Shown in pieces: positions 45,586 to 54,812 of a stretch of DNA of 64,000 nucleotides. Source of the DNA: Dyadobacter sediminis. Its GTDB lineage: Bacteria > Bacteroidota > Bacteroidia > Cytophagales > Spirosomataceae. The DNA lies in assembly GCF_005860765.1 (NCBI RefSeq), contig NZ_VCEI01000021.1, forward strand, positions 496,001 to 560,000. The letters are read 5' to 3'. Below the pieces are notes generated by a model. The model was not told where the DNA came from. It was given only the letters and a program-made list of their open reading frames with translations, and searched no databases. A program made the translations under genes and the position numbers. Every line of letters starts with the position of its first letter. The stretch's first letter is position 1.

Positions 45586-46011
45586 CTTGAATTATCATTT
45601 TTAGTGTTAAAAAAGTGGTTCGACCACTGTAAAGAAGATAACACTTCATGATTAATTAATTCTGTAGTTACCCAGTGTACAGAACTGGTTCCCAATCGGT
45701 AAAAAGCGGCTGCTTTATATTTGAAAAACTTCATTGTATTTCACACAAATCCATAACCGGCAGGATCAATCGGCTTGGAATAATCATAATTTCGGTAAAT
45801 GCTTTACGCTAAGTGTAATCATCTTTTTCTGCTTATTTTAAATCACCATAACTATACGAAAAGCTTCATTACTTATACTAATCAGCTCTGATTGCACAAT
45901 TTTAACGTTTGATAATTCACTTCCAGCCGATTGTTAATGCCATTACCGAAATCCGTTTTATTCAATTTGCTTTGTTGGCGTAAAATCAATTTTTTTCACT
46001 TAATTTTTTTA
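45586..46011. other. 426-base intergenic gap between divergent lipoprotein paralogues
   Basis: The gap is very AT-rich and has no ORF with coding character. It should hold both divergent promoters, but no TAnnTTTG with a correctly spaced TTTG was found on either strand by eye. Confidence 0.4.
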
Positions 46012-46839
46012 ATGTCAATGAAACTACAATCAAAACTATCAGCCTCCGTTGTTGCTGCCAGCTTTTCTGCCTTGCTGTTTATGAGCAGCTGCTCCAAAGA
46101 AGATGCACTCACGCCGCAGCCGGAATCCGCAAGCTTGAAAGATGATGCAAACATGCGTTCGGGAGGAGAGACAGGAGGAACGACCATCGGTGGCACTGCT
46201 GGCGGTACTATTAATCCTAATACATTTATTCAGTACACGTATCCTACTACTCTTTACCAATCAGGAAAAGGAGTTTTTCCATATGGATGGGGTAGTTCTT
46301 ATATGGAATACGGTTCTTCAAACACAGAGTACTTAGGAAATAAGGAAGGAAGATGGTTAACACAATTTGCTCAGCCTGAGCCGGGCGTAGAAACTTTTGT
46401 TACCGGGAAAAATACAAAAGATCATAATGGCTCTGTGTTTACTACACTTAAAAACTTAAAAAGAGGGAATAGATACAGATTAACATTTTATGTGTCTACG
46501 AGCAGTGTTCAGCCGTCTGATTTGCCTTCATCTTTGGGAATAGGTACTCCTAATGCAGCAGGTGTTATGTTATGGGTATCAACCAAAGAGACAAACCCAG
46601 AGTTGGCAGGTTATGGAAAGGCACCTTATACCTGGAATAAAGGAGTCAGCTTTTTAGGCAGAGCAAATCAATGGATTAAGGAAACCATTGAATTCAATGC
46701 ATTAAGCGATACTAGTATAAAGATTGATGGTTACCATCCTAACGGAGAAGTTAAAGATTCTTATTTTAATGTTTCTATTGGGAAATATGCTATTGAAGAC
46801 TTAGGTCCAGCAGGATCATCAAGTTGGAAAAATAATTAA
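46012..46839 (+). CDS. lipoprotein of unknown function, paralogue of 44878-45585
   Basis: ATG at 46012 (or 46018) gives about 275 residues; the longer in-frame frame from 45931 is rejected because it would hide the signal peptide. The signal SASVVAASFSALLFM ends in lipobox SSCSKED. A Gly- and Thr-rich linker of about 25 residues (GGETGGTTIGGTAGGT) follows. A beta-rich domain then holds YRLTFYVSTSS, YTWNKGVSFLGRANQWIKE and TIEFNALSDTSIKIDGY. The shared motifs with 44878-45585 mark a diverged duplicate pair, here with the extra Gly linker. It ends in its own terminator. Confidence 0.7.
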   Translation: MSMKLQSKLSASVVAASFSALLFMSSCSKEDALTPQPESASLKDDANMRSGGETGGTTIGGTAGGTINPNTFIQYTYPTTLYQSGKGVFPYGWGSSYMEYGSSNTEYLGNKEGRWLTQFAQPEPGVETFVTGKNTKDHNGSVFTTLKNLKRGNRYRLTFYVSTSSVQPSDLPSSLGIGTPNAAGVMLWVSTKETNPELAGYGKAPYTWNKGVSFLGRANQWIKETIEFNALSDTSIKIDGYHPNGEVKDSYFNVSIGKYAIEDLGPAGSSSWKNN

Positions 46840-46861
46840 TTACTAACATACATGTAAGCAC

Positions 46862-46894
46862 GAACCCTGGCAATTACCAGGGTTCATTTATCTT
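46862..46894 (+). terminator. intrinsic terminator after the 46012 lipoprotein gene
   Basis: A perfect 9-base stem (46862-46870 with 46877-46885) with a 6-base loop, followed by ATTTATCTT. The U tract is broken. Confidence 0.72.
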
Positions 46895-47258
46895 ACCTTA
46901 AGCAGGCTGTATAAAAAAGCGATGTTATTAAATCCAGGCTTAATGCTTTCGTTAACAAGCATATTGCTTAGTTTAGTAATTAAATAGTATAAGCATCAAA
47001 TTACTATGTCTGTTGGTGCTGGCTGTAATTGCAAGTATTTGGATTGCTCCGCATTTTTCGCAGATTTTTAATAAGTATATTCATTTAATTTAGCATTAAA
47101 TCAGGATTTTGATCCGGGCAAAACAAACAGATTTATAGTTGTTCAGTTCAAAAAATAGCCTTTCAACCCCAATTATTATGGCGGTGACCACACTCATTCT
47201 GACGGTATTTCAGGATTGTAATATCTTTCTGAAAAATTTAAACCATTAAGACTGAACC
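46895..47258. other. gene-free stretch upstream of the 68-residue protein
   Basis: About 364 bases, AT-rich, with many stops in all frames. I see no RNA gene, repeat or clear promoter. It may hold the promoter of the small gene at 47259. Confidence 0.4.
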
Positions 47259-47465
47259 ATGATACAGTTAGAAAAAGGCAAAGTATACGAAGTGAGAAAC
47301 CCTGAAGAAGCACGCAGAAAAAATCATCCGCCTGTTGTAAAAATCGAGCACGATTACGGCGATATTGTAAAAGGAAATGACGGTTGCTGCTACTTTAAGG
47401 ACGGTATTATTTCATACTCGTGGGGAAATGACCCTTTCGATCTGGTAAGAGAAGTTACTGCCTGA
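47259..47465 (+). CDS. small soluble protein of unknown function
   Basis: A 68-residue protein without signal or membrane helix. The alternation of short strands (KGKVYEVRN, PPVVKIEHDYGDIV, CCYFKDGIISYSWG, FDLVREV) suggests a small all-beta fold such as an SH3-like barrel. A Cys pair lies in GNDGCCYF. No family is recognised. Codon use and the clean start with AT-rich leader support a real gene; it stands alone. Confidence 0.58.
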   Translation: MIQLEKGKVYEVRNPEEARRKNHPPVVKIEHDYGDIVKGNDGCCYFKDGIISYSWGNDPFDLVREVTA

Positions 47466-47581
47466 CTTTGTCAATAAGATACCAAACAAGTTAATTTCTA
47501 AGCTGTTAATGCTCTATTTGCCTATGAAGTTAATATTCCTGACCTTTTATAAACGGTAAGTTTTGAAGTAAAACGGGCTTT

Positions 47582-48715
47582 CTATTTCTCCGGCTGCAAA
47601 GCTTTATCATTCCACCATTCTGTAAAAATCTGCTGTTCTTTCAGATTTACTTTTTGACCGATCATAGGTGTAACCAGCGGCATATGCTGCTTGCCTGCTT
47701 CAAGAACTGCCCTCTGAACAGGCTCGTTCCAGTCATGAAGTGCAAGTGAAAACTTTGACCAGTGCACGGGCATAAGTTTAGCCGCTTTCAGGTCGTGAGC
47801 CGCTGTTACCGTTTCTTCCGGCATCATATGAATGTATTTCCAGGCTTCATTGTACTGTCCGCATTCCAGGATCGCAAGGTCAAAAGGACCGAATTTCTCT
47901 CCGATTTGCCTGAAATGCGTATCGTATCCGGAATCTCCGCCAATAAAAATCTTCATCGTGGGTGTCTGAACAACAAATGAAACCCACATGGCACGATTTC
48001 TGCTCAGCCCTCTTCCTGAGAAATGCCTTCCCGGCGTAATGTTGAAAATAAAACCGTTGCCTGCATTGTATTCTTCGTTCCAGTCTTTTTCAATGATTGT
48101 TTCCGGCGTATAGCCCCAGTGTTCCAGATGCTCGCCTGTTCCAAGTCCCGTTACAACCCTGCCTACTTTAGATTTTAATTTCAGAACCGTTTCATAATCA
48201 AGATGGTCCCAGTGATCATGAGAAATCAGCAGATAATCAATAGCGGGAAAATCTTCCACTTTGTAAACGTCCGTTCCTTTAAAACTCGGTGTCGTAAAAC
48301 GAACCGGTGAGGCGCTGCCGCTGAAAACGGGATCAACAAGAAATGTTTTACCGTCAATCTGCATAAAATAGGAGGAATGTCCGAACCAAACAAGCACGTT
48401 TTCTTTCGGGTTCAGGTGCAGCAAATCCGTTTTTTGCGACGGGATCACAGCGCCTGGAATGTTGTATTTGCTTTTACCGAAAAAGAATTTGGTCATGACC
48501 TTCAGATAGCTCGAACCTTCCGCAAGGTCAGGCGTATAGCTCAGATTCTGAAATTTTCCGTCACGGTAATTGGGTGATTTTCTGATTCTTTCCAGACGGG
48601 CGCCTGACGGTTGTTTGCCAAATTTAGGCTGCTGCATAAATAGCATTACACCGCCAACAAGTAAAATCAGAAGAACAAAAATGATCATAAAAAGCTTTTT
48701 AAGAATGCGTCTCAT
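47582..48715 (-). CDS. MBL-fold metallohydrolase, NAPE-PLD-like
   Basis: A 377-residue metallo-beta-lactamase fold protein with an N-terminal membrane anchor (about 7-28). Motifs are VWFGHSSYFMQIDGKTFLVDP, then the metal site SHDHWDHLDYETV (HxHxDH), TPGRHFSGRGL, IFIGGDSGYDTHF with the bridging Asp, and MPVHWSKFSLALHDW. This pattern is that of N-acyl-phosphatidylethanolamine phospholipase D-like and UlaG-like lipid or sugar phosphodiesterases in Bacteroidota. The substrate is not known. The anchor places the active site in the periplasm. Confidence 0.85.
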   Translation of the reverse strand: MRRILKKLFMIIFVLLILLVGGVMLFMQQPKFGKQPSGARLERIRKSPNYRDGKFQNLSYTPDLAEGSSYLKVMTKFFFGKSKYNIPGAVIPSQKTDLLHLNPKENVLVWFGHSSYFMQIDGKTFLVDPVFSGSASPVRFTTPSFKGTDVYKVEDFPAIDYLLISHDHWDHLDYETVLKLKSKVGRVVTGLGTGEHLEHWGYTPETIIEKDWNEEYNAGNGFIFNITPGRHFSGRGLSRNRAMWVSFVVQTPTMKIFIGGDSGYDTHFRQIGEKFGPFDLAILECGQYNEAWKYIHMMPEETVTAAHDLKAAKLMPVHWSKFSLALHDWNEPVQRAVLEAGKQHMPLVTPMIGQKVNLKEQQIFTEWWNDKALQPEK

Positions 48716-48822
48716 TGCAGTTGGTTAAGGCAATTTATCTGGAAGGTAAAAAGTTTTGAGCATGTCATCCGCATTCTTCTTTATTTTTGATACGTATATT
48801 CCCAATTTATTTTATTCCTTCC

Positions 48823-49590
48823 ATGAAAGTCAAATTCGTTTTAATTTTTCTCGGGATACTTTCATTTTTCCGGTCGGAAGTTACTGCTCAATCGAAGCAA
48901 GTGCCGATAAGCATTCTGGTTATGGCCGAGCCGGGCGGGCATCATATTGAATATTCCAGAGCAGCAAAAAAATGGCTGGATTCACTGGCTGCGAAGAATA
49001 ACCTTTCCATTGATTACATTGACAAAACAGATTCGATTACAAATCAGCATCTTGCAAAATATCAGTTGATTATACAACTGGATTATGTTCCTTACGGCTG
49101 GAAACCGGCTGCTGCGGCTGCTTTTGAAAAGTACATCAGTGAAGGAAAAGGCGGCTGGATCGGTTTTCATCACGCCACTTTGCTGGGTGAATTCGACGGA
49201 TATAAAATCTGGCCGTGGTTTTCTGATTTCATGGGTGGTATCCGTTACAAAAATTACATTCCTGACTTTGCAGCTGCGACTGTCCATGTAGAAAACAAAA
49301 GTCATCCGGTTATGAAAGATGTTCCGGCTTCATTTCAGGTCAAAAAGGAAGAATGGTATATTTATGATAAAAGTCCGCGGCTGAATGTGAAAGTGATTGC
49401 AAGTGTGGACGAAACGACTTATGTCCCCGATTCCAAGATCAAAATGGGCGATCATCCGGTAATCTGGTCAAATCCGGAAATGCAGGCAAAAAATATTTAC
49501 ATTTTCATGGGGCATTCGCCGGTTCTGTTTGAAGATGAAGTGTATAAAACCATTTTCAAAAACGCCATTTTCTGGGCTGCGGGCAAGTAA
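48823..49590 (+). CDS. exported ThuA-like protein
   Basis: ATG at 48823 gives 255 residues with a signal peptide (VKFVLIFLGILSFF, ending TAQS); a longer in-frame ATG at 48787 is less likely. The body is a ThuA/GATase-like flavodoxin-type fold: ISILVMAEPGGHHIEYSRAA, YQLIIQLDYVP, GGWIGFHHATLL, VENKSHPVMKDVP, EEWYIYDKSP and a last NIYIFMGHSP. ThuA-like proteins occur in trehalose or glycan use loci. Here no sugar genes are adjacent, so the ligand is unknown. A TATTTTTG at 48782-48789 with TTTG at 48755 resembles a promoter, but the 23-base spacer is long. Confidence 0.83.
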   Translation: MKVKFVLIFLGILSFFRSEVTAQSKQVPISILVMAEPGGHHIEYSRAAKKWLDSLAAKNNLSIDYIDKTDSITNQHLAKYQLIIQLDYVPYGWKPAAAAAFEKYISEGKGGWIGFHHATLLGEFDGYKIWPWFSDFMGGIRYKNYIPDFAAATVHVENKSHPVMKDVPASFQVKKEEWYIYDKSPRLNVKVIASVDETTYVPDSKIKMGDHPVIWSNPEMQAKNIYIFMGHSPVLFEDEVYKTIFKNAIFWAAGK

Positions 49591-49727
49591 AACGCCGTTT
49601 TGCATGCAATTAATCAGTAATCCGGATTAACTCCGTGCAAGTCCTGAAAAATAATCAGTTTTTTTGATGTTACTCTTTTGACAAATCAGCGTCTTAATAA
49701 TAAGGTTTTGATCCTTAATTTTCACTA

Positions 49728-51293
49728 ATGTCCAGATCTGATTGGTCCATCCGTTTTGCTTTTCCGCTGTTGCTGTTTGCAACCATTCTAACTTTTCTGG
49801 GTTGTGACAAAAACCCGGAGCCAGCCGAAAAAGTAACGGCATTATCTGAAAATACAGATTTAAGCCAGGTATTTGATATTTCTGCCGTCGCAACAACCAA
49901 ACTTGAAACAGCCAATTTCACAGGCATTGTTCAATATGGTCATGTCTGGATTGAAGGTTCCGGCATTCCTACGTTAGCCAATAATCTTACAGAACTGGGC
50001 AAAACCCTCCCTGCCGATCTTCGGTTTTCTGGCGAATTAACACAATTGAAACCAAATACTAAGTATTGTGTCCGTTCTTATGTCAGGACAAGTTCCGAAA
50101 TCCGATACGGAAAAGTCGCAGAATTTGTAACAGAAGCAGATTATGCAAAACGTCTGGTAAAAACCCTGAAAGATTCGCTTACAAACCACGGTTTCGGATA
50201 CAGCTTTATCGTTTCCAGAAAAAATAAAATTATCGGTTCGGCATCGGAAGGATTTCAGTCAAGAGCCGTAGAGGCAGTAGGTGAAAAACCGGTGACGCTG
50301 GATACGAAAATGCAGATTGCCAGTATGACCAAAACGCTTACAGCAGCTGCTTTTTTGAAACTGGCAAGTGAAAAAGGGATCAAAACAACGGATAAAATCA
50401 TCAAGTACCTTCCACAAAAATGGGTTAAAGGAGAAAACATTGATAAAATTACTTTCCGGGATTTACTTACGCATCGCAGCGGCATAACGGGTCTGGGCGA
50501 TAAATGTTTGAACGGCTCTTTCCTTGAAAATTACTGGTACGGATTACAAAGCCTGATTGCCAAAGGCGTAAAGACGGGAAATAGGGGCAATCAATGCTAT
50601 CAGAATGCCAATTTTGGTTTGTACAGAATTTTGATACCGGCCATACTTGGCTATCCATTTTCAGGAGACGATATGGAAGACGATCAGGAAACGCAGAAAA
50701 TATATGAGAAGTACATCAATGAAAACATTCTGAAAAAAGCAGGTGTGGATTCCAAAGATATATTAACCAATCCGGCTGCAGCTCCGACGTTCGGTTATGA
50801 TCATCCGTATACTATGGGAACAGAGGGTTTTAACCCTGGGGATTTTCGGGATGTTTCAGGTGCTTACGGCATTTATTTATCCGCGAATGAAGCTTTTAAA
50901 GTATATTCTAATTTGTTTACAACAGGAAGCAATGCAGTGCTTTCTCCATCTTTGCAGGATTCGGTACTGGTTTCCGGGCTGGGAAGTTACAGTGTTGTCA
51001 TGCCCCAGGGAAAATTCAGTTACCACGACGGATGGTGGTATAATCAGCTGGATAATGGAAAGCCCAAAGGTTTTAGAAGTTTATGGATAAAAGGTCCGGA
51101 TGACATCCTGATCGTTATGTTTACTAATGCGCTGCGGAACGGAGACGGATTGTTTCCGATAAAATCAGGTGCTTACACTGACATCACTTCTTACATATTA
51201 TGGGCTTTTTCAAGAATGCAACCTTCTGTAAGAGGAGGGAAGTTATCGAATGTCAACTTTCATTCCTATCTGAAAAATCCTGAACCGCATTAA
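49728..51293 (+). CDS. lipoprotein serine hydrolase, beta-lactamase (class C) fold
   Basis: A 521-residue protein with lipoprotein signal and lipobox LGCD. Residues about 35-140 form a fibronectin III-like domain (YCVRSYVRTSSEIRYGKVAEF), then the serine beta-lactamase-like domain: SxxK in ASMTKTLTAAAF near residue 197, the loop LLTHRSGITGLG, the YxN in CYQNANFGLYR and HDGWWYN near the C-terminus in place of HxG/KTG. These serve peptidases and esterases of family S12. The FN3-like part may place the enzyme on the cell surface. It is a single gene. Resistance to beta-lactams is not implied. Confidence 0.8.
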   Translation: MSRSDWSIRFAFPLLLFATILTFLGCDKNPEPAEKVTALSENTDLSQVFDISAVATTKLETANFTGIVQYGHVWIEGSGIPTLANNLTELGKTLPADLRFSGELTQLKPNTKYCVRSYVRTSSEIRYGKVAEFVTEADYAKRLVKTLKDSLTNHGFGYSFIVSRKNKIIGSASEGFQSRAVEAVGEKPVTLDTKMQIASMTKTLTAAAFLKLASEKGIKTTDKIIKYLPQKWVKGENIDKITFRDLLTHRSGITGLGDKCLNGSFLENYWYGLQSLIAKGVKTGNRGNQCYQNANFGLYRILIPAILGYPFSGDDMEDDQETQKIYEKYINENILKKAGVDSKDILTNPAAAPTFGYDHPYTMGTEGFNPGDFRDVSGAYGIYLSANEAFKVYSNLFTTGSNAVLSPSLQDSVLVSGLGSYSVVMPQGKFSYHDGWWYNQLDNGKPKGFRSLWIKGPDDILIVMFTNALRNGDGLFPIKSGAYTDITSYILWAFSRMQPSVRGGKLSNVNFHSYLKNPEPH

Positions 51294-51444
51294 CAAGGTT
51301 GCAAGTATCAGAGTAATCTTCTTGAAACAAATAACCGAAATTTGCAGGAACTTCCGTCTGCTTTTTGCGTTTAAGTAATCTGACTGCTCAAAGAGCATTG
51401 ATTTCGAAAACACTTAATTTTGCAGTTTCAAGAATATCAGCATT

Positions 51445-53643
51445 GTGCAAAAGAAAACACTTTTCATAACTCCGCCGTTTACACAGTTAAATACGCCTTA
51501 CCCTGCAACAGCTTATCTGAAAGGTTTTCTGAATACACTGGGAAGAACGTCGTATCAGGCTGATCTGGGTATTGATGTGATCCTCGAATTGTTTTCTTCC
51601 AAAGGCCTGAAAAGGATGTTTGCCATTCTTGAAGATTCTGACATGGAGCTTTCCGAGAACAGTTTCAGAGTTTATGCGCTCAGTAAGGAATATATCAGCA
51701 CGATTGATCCGGTCATCAGGTTTCTTAAAAATCGTAATCCGACTTTGGCCCACAGCATTTGTGACCGCAGTTACCTTCCCGAAGCCAGCCGGTTTCAACA
51801 GCTTGAAGATATGGACTGGGCTTTCGGAACCATGGGAATTCATGACAAAGCGCGGCACTTGGCCACACTTTATCTGGAAGATATTGGTGATCTGATCCAG
51901 GAAGCGATTGATCCGCATTTCGGGTTCAGCCGCTATGCCGAACGCCTTGGCCGGTCCGCAACGCACTTTGACGAAATGGAAAAGGCACTTGAAATGCCAA
52001 ACACACTATTATCAGAAATCCTGACGGATTTGCTGGAACAAAAAATACAGCAATTTCAGCCGGATATGGTTTGTATTTCTGTGCCGTTTCCTGGCAATCT
52101 CTACGGCGGGTTCAAGTGCGGACAATATATCAAAAGAAATTATCCGGAGATTAAAGTCGTGATGGGCGGCGGTTTTCCAAATACCGAACTTCGTTCTCTG
52201 AAAGAACCCCGCGTTTTCAATTACATTGATTTTATTTGTCTGGACGATGGCGAGGCACCGCTTTTGTCATTGCTGGAATATCTGGACGGAAAAAGAGAAA
52301 TTTCTCAACTCAAAAGGGTTTATTCCTGTGTAAACGGCGAAGTGATTTATCATAACGGAGCCAGAGAAAAGGATGTGCCGCAACGGGATACCGGAACGCC
52401 CGATTACAGCGATCTGCCTCTGAATGATTACTTGTCCGTTATCGAGATCGTCAATCCGATGCATCGGCTGTGGAGTGACGGAAGATGGAACAAACTGACG
52501 CTGGCACATGGCTGCTACTGGGGAAAATGCTCGTTTTGCGATATTTCACTCGACTATATCCGCCGTTATGAACCGTTAACGGCTGCTTTGCTGTGTGATC
52601 GCATTGAAGAAATCATTGAACAGACTCAACAGAACGGCTTTCATTTTGTGGATGAAGCGGCTCCGCCGGCATTATTGCGGGATCTTGCGCTGGAAATTAT
52701 CAGAAGAAAACTGACCGTAGTCTGGTGGACGAATATCCGTTTTGAAAAAAACTTCACGCATGACCTTTGCCTTTTACTGAAAGCGTCCGGTTGCATTGCG
52801 ATTTCCGGGGGGCTGGAAGTTGCTTCCGACCGTTTGCTGGACCGGATGAAAAAAGGCGTTACCGTTGCGCAGGTTGCGCGTGTGGCGGATGCATTTACGC
52901 AGGCGGGCATTATGGTGCATGCGTATCTGATGTACGGATTTCCGACACAGACTGCACAGGAAACAATTGATGCGCTGGAAATGGTGCGGCAGTTATTTGA
53001 AAACGGCATTGTACAGTCCGGGTTCTGGCACCGGTTTGCGATGACTGCGCACAGTCCCGTCGGCTTGCATCCGGAAGATTTTGACGTGATGAAGATTGGC
53101 CCGGATACTGGAAAATTTGCCCATAATGATCTGGAACACAAAGATCCGCTTGGCGCTGAACACGACCGTTTTGCAGAAGGTTTGCGTAAATCACTTTTCA
53201 ATTACATGCACGGCGTCTGCATTGATTTTCCGCTTTCCGAATGGTTTGATTTCAATGTTCCTGCAACTTCCATTCCTCCGAAGTACATTGCAAAAAGCAT
53301 CAGCGAATTGCCGGATGCTGTGAACCGGCCCAATGCGGTTGCCGTATGGATGGGAAATTTGCCGGAAATGTCTGTTTTTGAAGAAAGCCACAGATCCGGA
53401 ACGATTGAAATTGCCGAACTTGTTTTTTACGACAAGAAAAAGGAGTGGGCTGTTGAAACAGAAGTGCAAACGGCTGAATGGCTTGTTGATACTTTGCCAA
53501 AATTGCTGATTATGAATCCGGCGCCATATTCTTTGGAACAACTGAAAGCAGGTTACGAAGCTGCCGGACTGGGAAGTTTCGAGCATTTCATGGGTTCAAA
53601 AACATGGAAGGATTTAAAGCACAGCGGCTTGCTGGTGATTTAA
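51445..53643 (+). CDS. B12-binding radical SAM enzyme with CX4CX2C cluster motif
   Basis: A 732-residue protein that starts with GTG at 51445. The N-terminal half has a beta-alpha fold typical of the B12-binding Rossmann domain (FITPPFTQLNTPYPATAYLKG at the start, PDMVCISVPFPGNLYGG and KVVMGGGFPNTELR near 210-250). The radical SAM barrel follows, with LAHGCYWGKCSFCD near residue 355: the three Cys are spaced CX4CX2C rather than CX3CX2C. GGLEVASDRLLDRMKKGV and MYGFPTQTAQETIDALE are later barrel motifs. The C-terminal 200 residues are family-specific. The reaction is unknown; class B methyltransferases and related enzymes use this domain set. It overlaps nagA by 4 bases at the stop. Confidence 0.85.
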   Translation: MQKKTLFITPPFTQLNTPYPATAYLKGFLNTLGRTSYQADLGIDVILELFSSKGLKRMFAILEDSDMELSENSFRVYALSKEYISTIDPVIRFLKNRNPTLAHSICDRSYLPEASRFQQLEDMDWAFGTMGIHDKARHLATLYLEDIGDLIQEAIDPHFGFSRYAERLGRSATHFDEMEKALEMPNTLLSEILTDLLEQKIQQFQPDMVCISVPFPGNLYGGFKCGQYIKRNYPEIKVVMGGGFPNTELRSLKEPRVFNYIDFICLDDGEAPLLSLLEYLDGKREISQLKRVYSCVNGEVIYHNGAREKDVPQRDTGTPDYSDLPLNDYLSVIEIVNPMHRLWSDGRWNKLTLAHGCYWGKCSFCDISLDYIRRYEPLTAALLCDRIEEIIEQTQQNGFHFVDEAAPPALLRDLALEIIRRKLTVVWWTNIRFEKNFTHDLCLLLKASGCIAISGGLEVASDRLLDRMKKGVTVAQVARVADAFTQAGIMVHAYLMYGFPTQTAQETIDALEMVRQLFENGIVQSGFWHRFAMTAHSPVGLHPEDFDVMKIGPDTGKFAHNDLEHKDPLGAEHDRFAEGLRKSLFNYMHGVCIDFPLSEWFDFNVPATSIPPKYIAKSISELPDAVNRPNAVAVWMGNLPEMSVFEESHRSGTIEIAELVFYDKKKEWAVETEVQTAEWLVDTLPKLLIMNPAPYSLEQLKAGYEAAGLGSFEHFMGSKTWKDLKHSGLLVI

Positions 53644-54752
53644 AGTTTCAGTACTTCAAAAATGTGAAGATCATCGTCAAAAGTGGTGAAAACAGCCGGA
53701 TAACCTATGGAAACACTTCCGATCTGATCCGCCATTCCAAGCGCAGTTGCCGGCCGTATGGTTGCCATTTCAATCGCTTCCTGTAAAGGAATTCCCAAAA
53801 CCTGAACCGCATTTCGCACGGCGTCGCCCAGTGAAATGGTCGCACCCGCCAGATTTCCGTCCGAATTCGTGTATCTTCCGTTTTTCAGATAAGCATCAAA
53901 TTCGCCCCATTTGAATTCAGTGACTTTTTCGCCCAGGAACAAGGCATCTGAAATGAGAAAAAGCTTGTCTTTTTTGATTTTATAGGCAACACTTGCAGCT
54001 CCAAAATCGCAATGCACGCCGTCAATGATAATCGGCGCGTACACCTGTTCCGAATCAAAAGTTGCTCCTACAAGCCCGGGCTGACGATGGCCGAATGCGG
54101 ACATGGCGTTGTACAAATGCGTAACCAGATTGATACCCTGCGAAAATGCCTTCATCGCCTCTTCATAAGTTGCATTGGAATGGCCGGCAGAAATGATAAT
54201 TCCGGATTCCACAAGCATCTGGATTTGCTCATCCGTGAACATTTCAGGCGCAATCGTCATCAGTCTGATCACGTCTTTTCCGTAACGGATAATTTCTTCC
54301 AGCTCGGCGTTCGTCGGAGCGCGGACAAATTCTTTAACGTGTGCGCCTCTTTTTACAGGATTCAGAAAAGGCCCTTCCAGATGCATGCCCAGAACGCCAG
54401 AACCCGGGTTGGCAGAAAGATAATTTTTAACGGCTTCAATGCCTTTCAGAATATTCTCAGGCGGAGAAGTAATCAGCGTAGGAAGGACGTATGCTGTTCC
54501 GGTGCTTACGCTGGCATTATAAATGTCGTCAATGGCTTCTTCATCCGCTTTTTGCGTAAAATAATATCTTTCACCGCCGTTGATATGGCTGTCAAAAAAT
54601 CCGGCGGACAGATTGGCAACCTTGGTGATCTCAGGATCGGGAATGGCAGACTCCATAGCGGATATTTTACCATTCATTACCTGAATAAGCTGATTTTCAA
54701 GAACGCTGTTTCCGGTATAAACTTTTTCTGCAAACAATTGAACAGACATCAT
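53640..54752 (-). CDS. nagA: N-acetylglucosamine-6-phosphate deacetylase
   Basis: NagA removes acetyl from GlcNAc 6-phosphate, the step before NagB. The 370-residue amidohydrolase has FFDSHINGGER near residue 50 (first metal site, H-x-N), GMHLEGPFLNPVKRG with the metal-binding Glu, AGHSNATYEEA, HLYNAMSAFGHRQPG, IIDGVHCDF and FLISDAL with the catalytic Asp. The length agrees with the family. Its stop overlaps the radical SAM gene by 4 bases in convergent fashion. The NagB-like gene is at 15812, so the pathway is split. Confidence 0.93.
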   Translation of the reverse strand: MMSVQLFAEKVYTGNSVLENQLIQVMNGKISAMESAIPDPEITKVANLSAGFFDSHINGGERYYFTQKADEEAIDDIYNASVSTGTAYVLPTLITSPPENILKGIEAVKNYLSANPGSGVLGMHLEGPFLNPVKRGAHVKEFVRAPTNAELEEIIRYGKDVIRLMTIAPEMFTDEQIQMLVESGIIISAGHSNATYEEAMKAFSQGINLVTHLYNAMSAFGHRQPGLVGATFDSEQVYAPIIIDGVHCDFGAASVAYKIKKDKLFLISDALFLGEKVTEFKWGEFDAYLKNGRYTNSDGNLAGATISLGDAVRNAVQVLGIPLQEAIEMATIRPATALGMADQIGSVSIGYPAVFTTFDDDLHIFEVLKL

Positions 54753-54812
54753 AAGGCTGATTATAAGCTACGGTCTGTTCAATTAACAGAAAAAATGCAG
54801 CCGTTCAAAATA

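Noticed and set aside
49728-51293. Antibiotic-resistance beta-lactamase
   Set aside because: The FN3-like domain, lipoprotein anchor and HDG in place of KTG point to an S12-type peptidase or esterase.
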